From Clostridium polyendosporum (GTDB lineage Bacteria; Bacillota; Clostridia; Clostridiales; Clostridiaceae), in assembly GCF_018332455.1 (NCBI RefSeq), contig NZ_BOPZ01000008.1, positions 62,001-126,000 of the forward strand: DNA of 64,000 nucleotides, given 5' to 3'. Shown piece after piece: positions 36,595 through 45,501 of the stretch (positions are counted from its first letter, which is position 1; every line of letters begins with the position of its first letter). The notes under the pieces are model-generated. The model made no database searches and had not been told where the DNA came from. It saw nothing but the letters and a program-made list of their open reading frames with translations. A program made the position numbers and the translations under genes.

Positions 36595-37332
36595 ATGAAA
36601 AGTTATAAAAAATTTGCTAATATATACGATCAATTAATTTATGAAGATGTTAATTATGATAAAATTAGTGAAAAAATATATAGTTTATGTAATAAATATT
36701 CAGTGAGTTTTGATGATTATCTTGATTTAGCGTGTGGGACTGGAAATGTAGCTAAGAGGGTAGGAAAGGAATTTAAGAATATATTTTTGGTAGATATATC
36801 AGATGATATGCTAGTAGAAGCTGATAAGAAACTTACAGAAGAGAAGATTAAAGCCAAAATAGTGTGTCAAGATATGACAGAATTAAATTTAAATAGGAAG
36901 TTTGATTTAATTACATGTGTTTTAGATTCAACTAATTACATACTAGAGGAAAATGATTTAATTAAATATTTTGAAGGAGTTAAAAATCATTTAAAAGATA
37001 ATGGGATTTTTATTTTCGATATTAACTCTTATTATAAACTGAGTGATGTTTTAGGTAATAATGTTTTTACTTATAATAGTGAGGAAGTTTTTTATGTATG
37101 GGAAAATATTTTTGAGGATAATATAGTGGAGATGAATTTAACTTTCTTTGTAAATCACGAAGGTTTATATGAAAGATTTGATGAAGTACATGAAGAGAGA
37201 GCATATAGAGAAGAAGAAATTGAAAGTATAATTACAAAAGCTGGATTGCAAATTTGTGATAAGTTTGATGGTTATACTGATGATAAAGTAAATAAAGGGA
37301 CTGAAAGAATTATATATATATTAAGGAAATAA
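36595..37332 (+). CDS. Class I SAM-dependent methyltransferase
   Basis: This 245-residue protein has motif I LDLACGTGNVAKRV near residue 43, the acidic end of strand 2 FLVDISDDML near 64, motif II VCQDMTEL near 89 and FDLITCVLDSTNYI near 102. The N-terminus YKKFANIYDQLIYEDVNY matches a common clostridial group of uncharacterised methyltransferases. The ribosome binding site is GGGGGATGGG. It is followed after 15 nt by hslO, suggesting co-transcription. The substrate is unknown. Confidence 0.88.
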   Translation: MKSYKKFANIYDQLIYEDVNYDKISEKIYSLCNKYSVSFDDYLDLACGTGNVAKRVGKEFKNIFLVDISDDMLVEADKKLTEEKIKAKIVCQDMTELNLNRKFDLITCVLDSTNYILEENDLIKYFEGVKNHLKDNGIFIFDINSYYKLSDVLGNNVFTYNSEEVFYVWENIFEDNIVEMNLTFFVNHEGLYERFDEVHEERAYREEEIESIITKAGLQICDKFDGYTDDKVNKGTERIIYILRK

Positions 37333-37347
37333 TTGGAGGAGAATATA

Positions 37348-38232
37348 ATGAAGGATAAGATTATAAGAGCTACAGCTAAAGACGGAATGGTAAGAATAAT
37401 TGCTGGTATAACAACTAAATTGGTAAATGATGGTGTTAAAATTCATCAATGTACTCCTACTGCGGCAGCTGCTCTTGGAAGGATGTTAACTGCAGGAAGC
37501 TTAATGGGAGCAATGCTTAAATCAAAGAAAGAAACTTTAACATTACAAATTAATGGAGGGGGAGAGGCAAAGGGTATTACTGTTACATCATATTCTGATT
37601 GTACAGTTAAAGGATATATTGGAAATCCATATGTAGATCTTCCATTAAATGAAAAAGGTAAACTTGATGTAAGTGGAGCTATAGGAAAAAAAGGAAACCT
37701 ATTAGTTATTAAAGATCTAGGACTTAAGGATCCATATGTAGGACAAGTGCCGATTTACACAGGTGAAATAGCAGAAGATTTTGCTTATTATTTTACTGTG
37801 TCAGAGCAAACACCTTCAGCAGTTTCTTTAGGAGTACTTGTTGATAAAGATATGTCAATAAAATCTGCAGGTGGATTTATAATTCAAATGATGCCAGGAG
37901 CAGATGAATTACTTGCTGACTTAATTATGTATAGATTGCAAGAGATACCTCCAATAACAACGATGATATCAGATGGTAAGAGTATTGAAGAAGTTATGGG
38001 ATATGTATTTAAAGATATGGATTTAAAGATAAATGATTCAATTGAACCAGAATTTAAATGTAACTGTTCAAGAGAGAAGGTTGAAGGTGCTTTAATAAGT
38101 ATAGGTTTAAAAGATTTAAAAGAAATATATGATGATGGAAAAGAAGAAGAATTAAAGTGCCATTTTTGTAATAAATCATATATATTTACTAATGAACAAA
38201 TTGGTAACTTAATAGAAAATTTAAAAAGATAA
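37348..38232 (+). CDS. hslO: Redox-regulated chaperone Hsp33
   Basis: Hsp33 is a cytosolic holdase activated by oxidation of its zinc centre. This 294-residue protein starts [17 protein letters not shown]. It has the family core ([34 protein letters not shown]) and the C-terminal zinc motif CNC near residue 236 plus CHFC about 30 residues later. The start at 37348 follows GGAGGAG; the TTG at 37333 would lie in front of the ribosome binding site. It is a useful protein for an anaerobe under oxygen stress. Confidence 0.96.
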   Translation: MKDKIIRATAKDGMVRIIAGITTKLVNDGVKIHQCTPTAAAALGRMLTAGSLMGAMLKSKKETLTLQINGGGEAKGITVTSYSDCTVKGYIGNPYVDLPLNEKGKLDVSGAIGKKGNLLVIKDLGLKDPYVGQVPIYTGEIAEDFAYYFTVSEQTPSAVSLGVLVDKDMSIKSAGGFIIQMMPGADELLADLIMYRLQEIPPITTMISDGKSIEEVMGYVFKDMDLKINDSIEPEFKCNCSREKVEGALISIGLKDLKEIYDDGKEEELKCHFCNKSYIFTNEQIGNLIENLKR

Positions 38233-38241
38233 TAAAGTAGG

Positions 38242-38270
38242 TTGACAAAGTGTGCTAAAGTTCATATAAT
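38242..38270 (+). promoter_or_regulatory. Promoter of the tRNA cluster
   Basis: TTGACA (38242-38247) and TATAAT (38265-38270) are separated by 17 bases, a consensus promoter 33 bases before the first tRNA, as expected for a stable-RNA operon. Confidence 0.92.
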
Positions 38271-38302
38271 ATAAATAGTTTAGTGCAACTTAGCACATAT
38301 AT

Positions 38303-38379
38303 GGCTCAGTAGCTCAGTTGGTTAGAGTGCCGGCCTGTCACGCCGGAGGTCGAGGGTTCGAGCCCCTTCTGAGTCGCCA
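38303..38379 (+). tRNA. tRNA-Asp (anticodon GTC)
   Basis: A full cloverleaf of 77 nt with acceptor stem GGCTCAG/CTGAGTC, anticodon GTC at 38337-38339 in a CCGGC/GCCGG stem, GGTTCGAGCC T-arm and encoded CCA. It is first of four tRNAs under one promoter. Confidence 0.98.
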
Positions 38380-38388
38380 CAACCACAA

Positions 38389-38464
<76 letters not shown>

Positions 38465-38470
38465 GGTTAT

Positions 38471-38545
38471 GCGGAAGTGACTCAATGGTAGAGTGTCACC
38501 TTGCCAAGGTGAAAGTTGCGGGTTCGAATCCCGTCTTCCGCTCCA
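38471..38545 (+). tRNA. tRNA-Gly (anticodon GCC)
   Basis: A cloverleaf of 75 nt with acceptor stem GCGGAAG/CTTCCGC, anticodon GCC at 38503-38505 in a CACCT/AGGTG stem, and encoded CCA. It follows tRNA-Phe after 6 nt. Confidence 0.98.
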
Positions 38546-38548
38546 TAT

Positions 38549-38623
<75 letters not shown>

Positions 38624-38626
38624 AAG

Positions 38627-38658
38627 AAAACATCAAGCTTATGCTTGATGTTTTTTTT
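38627..38658 (+). terminator. tRNA cluster terminator
   Basis: AAAACATCAAGC pairs with GCTTGATGTTTT around a 4-nt TTAT loop, followed by T8. The region from here to 38935 is AT-rich and shows no gene. Confidence 0.95.
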
Positions 38659-38935
38659 ATAGGAATTTATATTATGGTTACTGTATCAACAATTTATTTA
38701 TATTAAATCATTGATACAATAATAGTAGATTTATAACATATTTTGTGCAAAAATCTCCATTATCTTATGAAGGTAACTTAGAGAAATTTCATTATTCGTA
38801 ACGTTGTATGTTAACAGTTAAGTTATATCTTTTTGTTGAAATATAAAAGTTAATGACATAAAAAAAGCCTCATTAATTATATGTACAAATATCAACATTT
38901 ATTCTTAATTAGCGTAAGATATATGAGATTATATA

Positions 38936-39634
38936 TTATAAAACCAATATACTCCCTCTATCAATAAGTTTCCCGTTAGATAAATAAATTGGTTTAATAT
39001 TATACTTATCTAAAAATTCCAATACCAGTTCACCATATAAATAATTTCTAAGATCTCCAAAGAAAGCCATTTTATTTGGAGAAATCAATCCACAGCATCC
39101 TCCTATAAAACCATAATCTAATCCTTGTAAGAGGATGTCGCCAGGAGGAAGAAGTAAAATATCAAACCCCTCATTTATTAAGGTTTTAGCTATAACTTTG
39201 TCAGAGGTAATTATTGCTTTGTTGTTAACAATAGCACAAGAACATTTTGTATATCCTTGCTTAACTGAAATTAATTTCTTATGATTAATCAAGGATAAAA
39301 GATTACTATCGGTATTATTTAAATTATGTATAAAGTAATCTTTTAAATTCACCGCATTTAATGCAATGTTATCTGGATATTTCTCAAGTAATCTTTTCTT
39401 TGAAAAGATATATTTAATATTTCGTTTTTCTAAATTGTTTAAAAAGTTTTTATCAATGTCTGGATGAACCATTAAAGTATTTTTATCTAAAATGTGTATT
39501 TGAATATCTGGGTGGCCATCTATAGCCATATATAATTTATTAAATTTTGATACTTTAAGTACATCTAAACCTATTGATTCTAGGTTGCTTTGCTCCTTAA
39601 ACGATATTCTGTAATCAACAAAACAGCATTTCAA
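38936..39634 (-). CDS. DUF6873-type (GME-fold) protein
   Basis: This protein of 232 residues has segments KLYMAIDGHPDIQIHI, VKQGYTKCSCAIVNNKAIITSD, LLLPPGDILLQGLDYGFIGGCCG and FGDLRNYLYG. These resemble an uncharacterised clostridial family thought to share the fold of guanidine-group-modifying enzymes. The conserved Cys residues (TKCSCA, GGCCG) could be catalytic. The start is TTG at 39634, because AAGGAG stands 8 nt upstream; the GTG at 39643 overlaps the ribosome binding site. Monocistronic; function unknown. Confidence 0.75.
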   Translation of the reverse strand: MKCCFVDYRISFKEQSNLESIGLDVLKVSKFNKLYMAIDGHPDIQIHILDKNTLMVHPDIDKNFLNNLEKRNIKYIFSKKRLLEKYPDNIALNAVNLKDYFIHNLNNTDSNLLSLINHKKLISVKQGYTKCSCAIVNNKAIITSDKVIAKTLINEGFDILLLPPGDILLQGLDYGFIGGCCGLISPNKMAFFGDLRNYLYGELVLEFLDKYNIKPIYLSNGKLIDRGSILVL

Positions 39635-39883
39635 AAAAATCACTCCTTGATAAAAAAATAGATGTATAAGCTCATAATTAAACTGAATTCTGGAGAGTTA
39701 TATTAAAATTATAAAATATTTTTTCTCCAAATTCATTAAGAATAGCTTTTTAAGTGTTTAATATTACACTTAGGTTAAATTGAAGCAATGTACAATATAT
39801 ATTTAATGTCGATTTGTGTGTTTTAAATTTTGTATAGAGGAAGAATTTTAATACATACTATATGTAAGGAAGGAGTGAGCGAA

Positions 39884-40774
39884 ATGCTGCTTTTGAAGCT
39901 TGCATACGAAGGGGAGCAAAACTTCATTGAAGATATTCAAGATATAAGGAACTTATTTAAAGAAAAAAATATAACCATAGGCATTTCTGAAAGTATAGAA
40001 GGAAATACTCACTTCGTAAAGATATTCTGTAATGACGGTGATTATAGCGAAAAGCTAAAATCAATTATAGATTTATATATAAGTAACATTTTATATAAAG
40101 TTGTTATAGATGTGTTTAAAAAGAAAGAAATGTTTGAGTATTTAACGGACACTTATTTTTTTCTAAAACATGAAGAACTTTTAGAAGTAGAAGAACAAAT
40201 TATGAGAATGCTTAATGGAAAAGAAGCAATATCAGATGAAACTAATATTTATTGTATGAATAGAATTAATAACATTATTGAAAAAATAAAGAGTTGTATA
40301 GAAGAAAACCAAGAGATTAATGTAAATGGTTTTATAACTTTTAGAATGAGAGATTTGTTAGGAGATATTGAAAATGTAATAGATAAAGTTATAGAAAAAT
40401 ATATGGTTGAAAAAGAATACAGAGAATTTATAAAATTATTAAAATATTTTGTTGAAATTCAGGAAAGTAAAATTGAAGAAATAAATTTAGTTGTTGATAA
40501 AAATGGAGGATATCAAGTTAGAGATAGTTATGGGAATGATATATTTAAAGAATTTATTAACGATTTAAGTGAGTGTAAAATAGGAAATAGTGTCAATATA
40601 GAAGATGTAATTATAAGTGGCCTCATAACTAATTCCCCAAGAAGAGTTATCATACACCATAAAGAGAATTGTGCAAATAGAGAGTTTCTTGATACAATCA
40701 TAAATGTATTTGGAGACAGAATAAGATATTGTGATGAGTGTAATATATGTAATAGAACAAAAATTAAAATATGA
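39884..40774 (+). CDS. ytxC: Sporulation protein YtxC-like
   Basis: This 296-residue, acidic, mostly helical protein has the layout of Bacillus YtxC, including FFLKHEELLEVEEQIM and GFITFRMRDLLGDIENVID. There is no membrane segment. The start at 39884 follows AAGGAG at 9 nt. In Bacillus ytxC precedes thrS and infC; here infC follows directly without thrS. The function is unknown beyond an association with sporulation in the family. Confidence 0.82.
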   Translation: MLLLKLAYEGEQNFIEDIQDIRNLFKEKNITIGISESIEGNTHFVKIFCNDGDYSEKLKSIIDLYISNILYKVVIDVFKKKEMFEYLTDTYFFLKHEELLEVEEQIMRMLNGKEAISDETNIYCMNRINNIIEKIKSCIEENQEINVNGFITFRMRDLLGDIENVIDKVIEKYMVEKEYREFIKLLKYFVEIQESKIEEINLVVDKNGGYQVRDSYGNDIFKEFINDLSECKIGNSVNIEDVIISGLITNSPRRVIIHHKENCANREFLDTIINVFGDRIRYCDECNICNRTKIKI

Positions 40775-40780
40775 AAAGTA

Positions 40781-40809
40781 TTGACATAAGGAGAAATAGG
40801 TGCTAGAAT
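40781..40809 (+). promoter_or_regulatory. Promoter of infC-rpmI-rplT
   Basis: TTGACA (40781-40786) and TAGAAT (40804-40809) with a 17-base spacer, 7 nt after ytxC ends. Confidence 0.85.
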
Positions 40810-40935
40810 GATTCATGTATTAAGAAGAAACCGCCGTTTCTCACCTTGCAGCAAGGCTAGTAAGGTTAGTGTTATTACTTGTGAGAGTTTTCTTTGAAAG
40901 TGGTAATAGAGGACGGCTTATGCCGTCCTTTTATT
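40810..40935 (+). promoter_or_regulatory. L20 leader with attenuator upstream of infC
   Basis: The structured leader includes AACCGCCGTTTCTC and GGTAATAGAGGACGG segments. It ends in an intrinsic terminator AGGACGG/CCGTCCT (about 40910-40929) with TTTTATT. In Firmicutes, excess ribosomal protein L20 binds this leader and promotes termination. Its position directly before infC-rpmI-rplT fits that autoregulation. Confidence 0.85.
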
Positions 40936-40978
40936 ATTTGTATAAAAAGGTGTTCTAAGTATATCGGAGGTGAACGGT

Positions 40979-41494
40979 ATTAATAAAAATTTTGCAGTAA
41001 ACTATGAAATTAGAGAAAAAGAGATAAGAGTTATTGCTGATGACGGAAGTCAGTTAGGAGTAATATCTACAAGAGAAGCCTTAAGGATGGCTGAAGAAAA
41101 AGAGCTAGATTTAGTTATGATCTCTCCAAATGCCAATCCACCAGTATGTAGAATAATGGATTTTGGTAAATATATTTATGAGCAATCCAAAAAAGAAAAA
41201 GAGGCTAAGAAAAAACAAAAAGTTATTAATGTAAAAGAGGTTAGAGTTAGTCCGACCATCGAAGAAAATGATGTTAGGATTAAAGCTAATAATGCAAGAA
41301 AATTTTTAAATGATGGAGACAAAGTAAAGGTAACAGTTAGATTTAGAGGTAGAGAAGCTGAACATGCTCATGTTGTTGGAAACAGAATTCTTAAAAATTT
41401 TGTTGAAAGATTAGAAGATGTATGCGTAGTAGAAAAACCAGCTAAATTAGAAGGAAGAAATATGACTGTAATTTTGGCTCCAAAAAAAGCATAA
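40979..41494 (+). CDS. infC: Translation initiation factor IF-3 (ATT start)
   Basis: IF-3 binds the 30S subunit and checks start codons. The 171-residue protein has [35 protein letters not shown] and the usual linker [12 protein letters not shown]. The best-placed start is ATT at 40979: GGAGGT lies 7 nt upstream, and the family begins INKNFAVN-like here. The GTG at 40970 lies inside the ribosome binding site. ATT is the classical rare start that lets IF-3 repress its own synthesis. It is first gene of infC-rpmI-rplT. Confidence 0.95.
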   Translation: MNKNFAVNYEIREKEIRVIADDGSQLGVISTREALRMAEEKELDLVMISPNANPPVCRIMDFGKYIYEQSKKEKEAKKKQKVINVKEVRVSPTIEENDVRIKANNARKFLNDGDKVKVTVRFRGREAEHAHVVGNRILKNFVERLEDVCVVEKPAKLEGRNMTVILAPKKA

Positions 41495-41515
41495 CTTGAG
41501 AGGAGGAACTTTATT

Positions 41516-41713
41516 ATGCCAAAAATGAAAACTCATAGAGGTGCAGCTAAAAGATTTAAAAAGACAGGATCAGGAAAGTTAAAGAGAGCGAAGGCTTTCA
41601 AGAGCCACATATTAACTAAAAAGAGCTCAAAGAGAAAGAGAAACTTAAGAAAAGCTGCTTACGTTTCAACTACACAAGAAAAAGCAATGAAGAAATTATT
41701 ACCATATCTATAA
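41516..41713 (+). CDS. rpmI: 50S ribosomal protein L35
   Basis: A 65-residue, very basic protein starting [20 protein letters not shown], the L35 signature, with [13 protein letters not shown] in the middle. It has the normal length. The ribosome binding site is GAGGAGG. It lies between infC and rplT in the standard order. Confidence 0.98.
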   Translation: MPKMKTHRGAAKRFKKTGSGKLKRAKAFKSHILTKKSSKRKRNLRKAAYVSTTQEKAMKKLLPYL

Positions 41714-41740
41714 TACGTTACGGAGTAGGAGGTTCACAAT

Positions 41741-42100
41741 ATGGCAAGAGTTAAAAGAGCAGTCAATGCTCGTAAGAATCATAAAAAGGTATTAAAGCTT
41801 GCAAAAGGTTACTATGGTGGAAAGAGCAAGCTATTTAGAACAGCTAATGAATCAGTTATCAGAGCATTAAGAAATGCATATGTTGGAAGAAGATTAAAGA
41901 AGAGAGATTTCAGAAAACTTTGGATAGCAAGAATAAATGCTGCTACAAGAATCAATGGTCTTTCATATTCAAGATTTATGAATGGAATAAAGTTAGCTGG
42001 CGTTGATATAAATAGAAAAATGCTTTCAGAGATTGCAATAAACGATCCAAAGGCATTTGCAGACTTAGTTGAAGTTGCTAAGAATCAGTTAAATGCTTAA
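41741..42100 (+). CDS. rplT: 50S ribosomal protein L20
   Basis: A 119-residue basic protein with [20 protein letters not shown] at the N-terminus, [19 protein letters not shown] and [17 protein letters not shown]20 is essential for early 50S assembly and is the expected repressor acting on the infC leader. It is last gene of the operon, followed by a strong terminator. Confidence 0.98.
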   Translation: MARVKRAVNARKNHKKVLKLAKGYYGGKSKLFRTANESVIRALRNAYVGRRLKKRDFRKLWIARINAATRINGLSYSRFMNGIKLAGVDINRKMLSEIAINDPKAFADLVEVAKNQLNA

Positions 42101-42110
42101 TCCTTAATAT

Positions 42111-42137
42111 AAAAATGCGACAAAAGTCGCATTTTTA
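42111..42137 (+). terminator. rplT terminator
   Basis: AAAAATGCGAC (42111-42121) pairs with GTCGCATTTTT (42126-42136), loop AAAA. E1 copy J follows immediately. Confidence 0.95.
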
Positions 42138-42138
42138 A

Positions 42139-42210
42139 TTTACTGCCATTTCACTAAGTGAAATTTGACTAAAGCTGAGCGGGCTCTATGCCTGGTCAGT
42201 TTTATTTTAT
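42139..42210 (+). repeat. Interspersed repeat E1, copy J
   Basis: TTTACTGCCATTTCACTAAG, TGAAATTTGACTAAAGCTGA, GCGGGCTCTATGCCTGGTCA and GTTTTATTTTAT. The right hairpin uses a different stem sequence (CTGAGC.. / ..GGTCAG) from copies C, E and G, with the pairing kept. It is in the + orientation, behind the rplT terminator. Confidence 0.9.
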
Positions 42211-42373
42211 AGGAATTTATTATAAACCTAGACATAAATTCCATGAATAGTATTAATAATAGAGTTAAGTTATATTTTTTTATAATTACTAATGGAAATG
42301 ATTGTGGTATTATGTAAATATAACAATATATAATAATGTAAAAAATCTAACCTTCTTTATAGGGAGAGTATTT

Positions 42374-43720
42374 ATGCAAATAAATTTTACAAAAAATATA
42401 AAATTAAATGCTGTTCAAATTCTATCAATTGGTTTTGCACTTGTTATACTTATAGGGGCAGTACTACTAAGCCTACCTATATCTTCACAAAGTGGAGAAT
42501 TTACAAATTTTCTCGATAGTTTATTTACTTCGACAACTTCAGTATGTGTTACAGGACTAGTTACAGTAGATACAGGAACACACTGGAACTATTTTGGTAA
42601 GACAGTTATAATGATACTAATTCAAGTTGGTGGATTAGGATTCATGGCTTTTGCTACATTAATTGCACTATTATTAGGAAAGAAAATAACTCTAAAGGAA
42701 AGACTTCTCATGCAGGAAGCATTAAATACCTTTAATATTCAAGGTTTAGTTAAAATGGTAAAGTACGTTCTTGTATTTACATTTTCAGTGCAATTTTTGG
42801 GCGCACTGCTTTATTCTACACAATTTATTCCACAATTTGGTATTGGTAAAGGAATATACTACAGCATATTTCATTCAATTTCAGCCTTTTGTAATGCTGG
42901 TATTGACCTTATGGGGGATTTTTCTAGTATTACTGCATACTCAAATAACTCAGTAGTAATTTTAACCACTGGCGCATTAATAGTTATAGGTGGTCTTGGA
43001 TTTACAGTATGGTCAGAAATATATAACTATAAAGGATTAAGAAAGCTTACACTTCACTCAAAAGTAGTTATTTTAGTTACTGGAATACTAATAATTAGTG
43101 GAGCAGTGTTAATGTTTTTGTTTGAGTTCAATAATCCTGATACAATGAAATCTATGGGTTTAAAAGATAAGCTTATCAACTCTCTATTCGCATCTATTAC
43201 TCCTAGAACTGCTGGATTTAACTCAATATCCACTACTGATATGACTATGGCTGGTCGTTTTTTAACTATTGTACTTATGTTTATTGGTGGTTCGCCAGGA
43301 TCTACTGCAGGTGGTCTGAAAACATCTACTGTAGGAATATTAATATTAACAATAGTATCAACTATTAAAGGTAGAGAAGATACTGAAATTTTTGGCAAAA
43401 GATTATCGAAGGATACAGTTTATAGAGCTTTCTCACTATTTACTATAGCTATAGGATTAGTCTTAATAGTAACAATGATATTATCAATAACGGAGCCGGG
43501 GGCTACTTTTGAGTATTTGCTCTATGAAACTATATCTGCCTTCGGTACAGTTGGACTTAGCTTAGGGTTAACAACAAATTTAAGTGCTATAGGTAAAGTA
43601 ATAATTATTCTTACAATGTATTGTGGAAGAGTTGGTCCATTAACTATTGCTCTTGCTTTAGCTAATAGAAAGAAGAAATCGGGATATAAGTATCCGGAAG
43701 ATAAAATACTTATAGGTTAG
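42374..43720 (+). CDS. ktrB: KtrB/TrkH-family potassium transporter, membrane subunit
   Basis: This 448-residue K+ channel-like transporter has four pore repeats, seen by their selectivity-filter turns TTSVCVTGLV, SAFCNAGIDL, TPRTAGFNSI and SAFGTVGLSL. About eight main membrane helices and four re-entrant loops are readable. The length and a cytoplasmic C-terminus ending near KYPEDKILIG match KtrB. The start at 42374 follows GGGAGAG; the longer frame has no ribosome binding site. The cytosolic regulator gene follows after 11 nt. Confidence 0.95.
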   Translation: MQINFTKNIKLNAVQILSIGFALVILIGAVLLSLPISSQSGEFTNFLDSLFTSTTSVCVTGLVTVDTGTHWNYFGKTVIMILIQVGGLGFMAFATLIALLLGKKITLKERLLMQEALNTFNIQGLVKMVKYVLVFTFSVQFLGALLYSTQFIPQFGIGKGIYYSIFHSISAFCNAGIDLMGDFSSITAYSNNSVVILTTGALIVIGGLGFTVWSEIYNYKGLRKLTLHSKVVILVTGILIISGAVLMFLFEFNNPDTMKSMGLKDKLINSLFASITPRTAGFNSISTTDMTMAGRFLTIVLMFIGGSPGSTAGGLKTSTVGILILTIVSTIKGREDTEIFGKRLSKDTVYRAFSLFTIAIGLVLIVTMILSITEPGATFEYLLYETISAFGTVGLSLGLTTNLSAIGKVIIILTMYCGRVGPLTIALALANRKKKSGYKYPEDKILIG

Positions 43721-43731
43721 GAGGGAAATAT

Positions 43732-44397
43732 ATGTCAAATAAACAGTTTGTTGTGATTGGTTTGGGTAGATTTGGTACTTCTGTAGCAAAGACCTTATAT
43801 GCATTAGGTAATGATGTTCTAGCTATAGATATGAATGAAGATTCTATTCAAGATATATCTGATGAGGTTACCCATGCTGTTCAAATGGATGCAACGGATG
43901 AAAATGCTTTAAGAACTTTGGGATTAAGAAACTTTGATGTTGCTGTAGTTACTATTGGTGGTAATCTTCAAGCAAGTGTTATGGTTACACTTTTGGTTAA
44001 GGAGCTTGGGATAAAACATATAATAGCAAAAGCAAATAGCGATATACATGCGAAGGTTTTATATAAGATAGGAGCAGATAGAGTGATACTTCCTGAAAAA
44101 GATATGGGGGTAAGGGTTGCTCACAATTTGGTTTCAACAAGTATTTTAGATTATATCGAGCTTTCTCCAGATTATAGTATTATTGAAATAGAAAGTCCAA
44201 AAGAGTGGCATAATAAATCTCTAAGAGAGTTAGATTTAAGAACTAAGTACGGAATAAATGTAATGGCTATTAAAACAAGAAATGATATAAATATAACCCC
44301 AAATGCAGATGGGGTTATTAAAGAAGATGATATCGTTGTGGCAATTGGATCAACAGAAGAGTTAAGTAAGCTAGAAGGAATGATTTCTAGAATGTAG
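43732..44397 (+). CDS. ktrA: KtrA/TrkA-family potassium uptake regulator
   Basis: A 221-residue cytoplasmic gating ring subunit. It has an RCK-N Rossmann domain with VIGLGRFGTSVA, the acidic AIDMNEDSI and DATDENAL, followed by an RCK-C domain from about residue 135. It binds nucleotides (and in relatives c-di-AMP) and controls the KtrB subunit encoded just upstream. The ribosome binding site AGGAGGG precedes the ATG by 8 nt. Confidence 0.96.
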   Translation: MSNKQFVVIGLGRFGTSVAKTLYALGNDVLAIDMNEDSIQDISDEVTHAVQMDATDENALRTLGLRNFDVAVVTIGGNLQASVMVTLLVKELGIKHIIAKANSDIHAKVLYKIGADRVILPEKDMGVRVAHNLVSTSILDYIELSPDYSIIEIESPKEWHNKSLRELDLRTKYGINVMAIKTRNDINITPNADGVIKEDDIVVAIGSTEELSKLEGMISRM

Positions 44398-44414
44398 CAA
44401 CAGAGGTGGAATTA

Positions 44415-45197
44415 GTGTTAACTATAGAAAGTAAGGAAAATAACTTCTTCAAGGAGTTAAAGAAGCTAAAGGAAAAAAAGTATAGAACTAAAGAGGGAAA
44501 ATATATAATTGAAGGCTTTAGATTTGTTCAAGAGGCTTTAAAGGCAGATGCAGATGTTCAATCCATAGTAATAAGTGAAGAAGCAAAAAATAAGTTACAT
44601 GAATATATAGATGAAAATTCTATTAAAGATAAAAAAGTATATATATTAAAGACCTCACTTTTTAATATGCTTTGTTCAACTGAGAACCCTCAGGGAATAT
44701 TAGCTGTAGTAGGAATGAATAAAAGCTTTCATTATAAAGAAGGAGAGTTTTATATACTTGTAGATAAGGTACAAGATCCAGGAAATATGGGAACTATTAT
44801 TAGAACAGCTCATGCAGCTGGGGTCGATGGTGTTATTGTTACAAAAGGTACTGTTGATATGTATAATGATAAGACTCTTCGTTCTACTATGGGCTCAATA
44901 TTTTACATACCAGTAATAGAAGATGATGATTTAGCTTTTACAAGAAACTTAATAAAGAATGGATTTAAGGTAGTAATAAGCTCTTTGCAGGCTAATGAAA
45001 ATTTCTTTGAAGCTGACTTAAGGGGCAAAACAATAATAACTGTTGGGAATGAAGGTAATGGAGTTTCAGAAGAAGTAAGTAATCTTGGAGATACTAAGAT
45101 AAAGATACCTATGCCAGGAAATGCTGAATCTTTAAATGTTTCTACTGCTGCATCAATAATGATATTTGAAAAAGTAAGACAAAATCTTATTAAATAG
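44415..45197 (+). CDS. TrmH/SpoU-family RNA 2'-O-methyltransferase
   Basis: This 260-residue protein has an N-terminal substrate-binding domain (KYRTKEGKYIIEGFRFVQEAL) and a knotted SPOUT domain. Its motifs are VQDPGNMGTIIRTAHAAG, VGNEGNGVSEEV and IPMPGNAESLNVSTAASI. It probably methylates ribose in 23S rRNA (YsgA/RlmB group). GTG at 44415 is chosen because AGAGGTGG lies 6 nt upstream; GTG at 44406 falls within that site. In Bacillus ysgA precedes pheST, as here. Confidence 0.9.
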   Translation: MLTIESKENNFFKELKKLKEKKYRTKEGKYIIEGFRFVQEALKADADVQSIVISEEAKNKLHEYIDENSIKDKKVYILKTSLFNMLCSTENPQGILAVVGMNKSFHYKEGEFYILVDKVQDPGNMGTIIRTAHAAGVDGVIVTKGTVDMYNDKTLRSTMGSIFYIPVIEDDDLAFTRNLIKNGFKVVISSLQANENFFEADLRGKTIITVGNEGNGVSEEVSNLGDTKIKIPMPGNAESLNVSTAASIMIFEKVRQNLIK

Positions 45198-45199
45198 TA

Positions 45200-45228
45200 T
45201 TGAATATGAAGATTTTAGTATGTATAAT
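45200..45228 (+). promoter_or_regulatory. Promoter of the pheS T-box transcript
   Basis: TTGAAT (45200-45205) and TATAAT (45223-45228) with a 17-base spacer, directly after the methyltransferase stop codon. Confidence 0.8.
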
Positions 45229-45235
45229 ATGTATA

Positions 45236-45475
45236 TAATTTAATACTAAAAGACTGTGAATGAGAAAGTAGACATAGAGCTTCTTTTACAGGGAGGAAAA
45301 GTCATTGATTGAGAACTTTTTCAAAGTGACTATGTTGAAGTTCGCTCAGGAGTCCTAACTATGAATTTAGTAGTAGTTAGCGGATATCCCGTTATAAATT
45401 AGAGTGAGCACAACTGTGCTAATTAGGGTGGTACCGCGGATATCCCGTCCCTTTGTAGGGGCGGTTTTTTTGTGC
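45236..45475 (+). promoter_or_regulatory. T-box leader of pheST, specifier UUC (Phe)
   Basis: This is a tRNA-Phe-sensing attenuator. The specifier region reads TTGAAG-TTC-GCTC with the phenylalanine codon at 45341-45343. The T-box AGGGTGGTACCGCG is at 45425-45438. The terminator is GGGACGGG-type, formed by TCCCGTCCC and GGGGCGG before T7. This leader has a normal length and serves as a control for the enlarged valS leader. Confidence 0.95.
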
Positions 45476-45501
45476 GAAAATTTAAGAAAGGAGTCATATA
45501 A

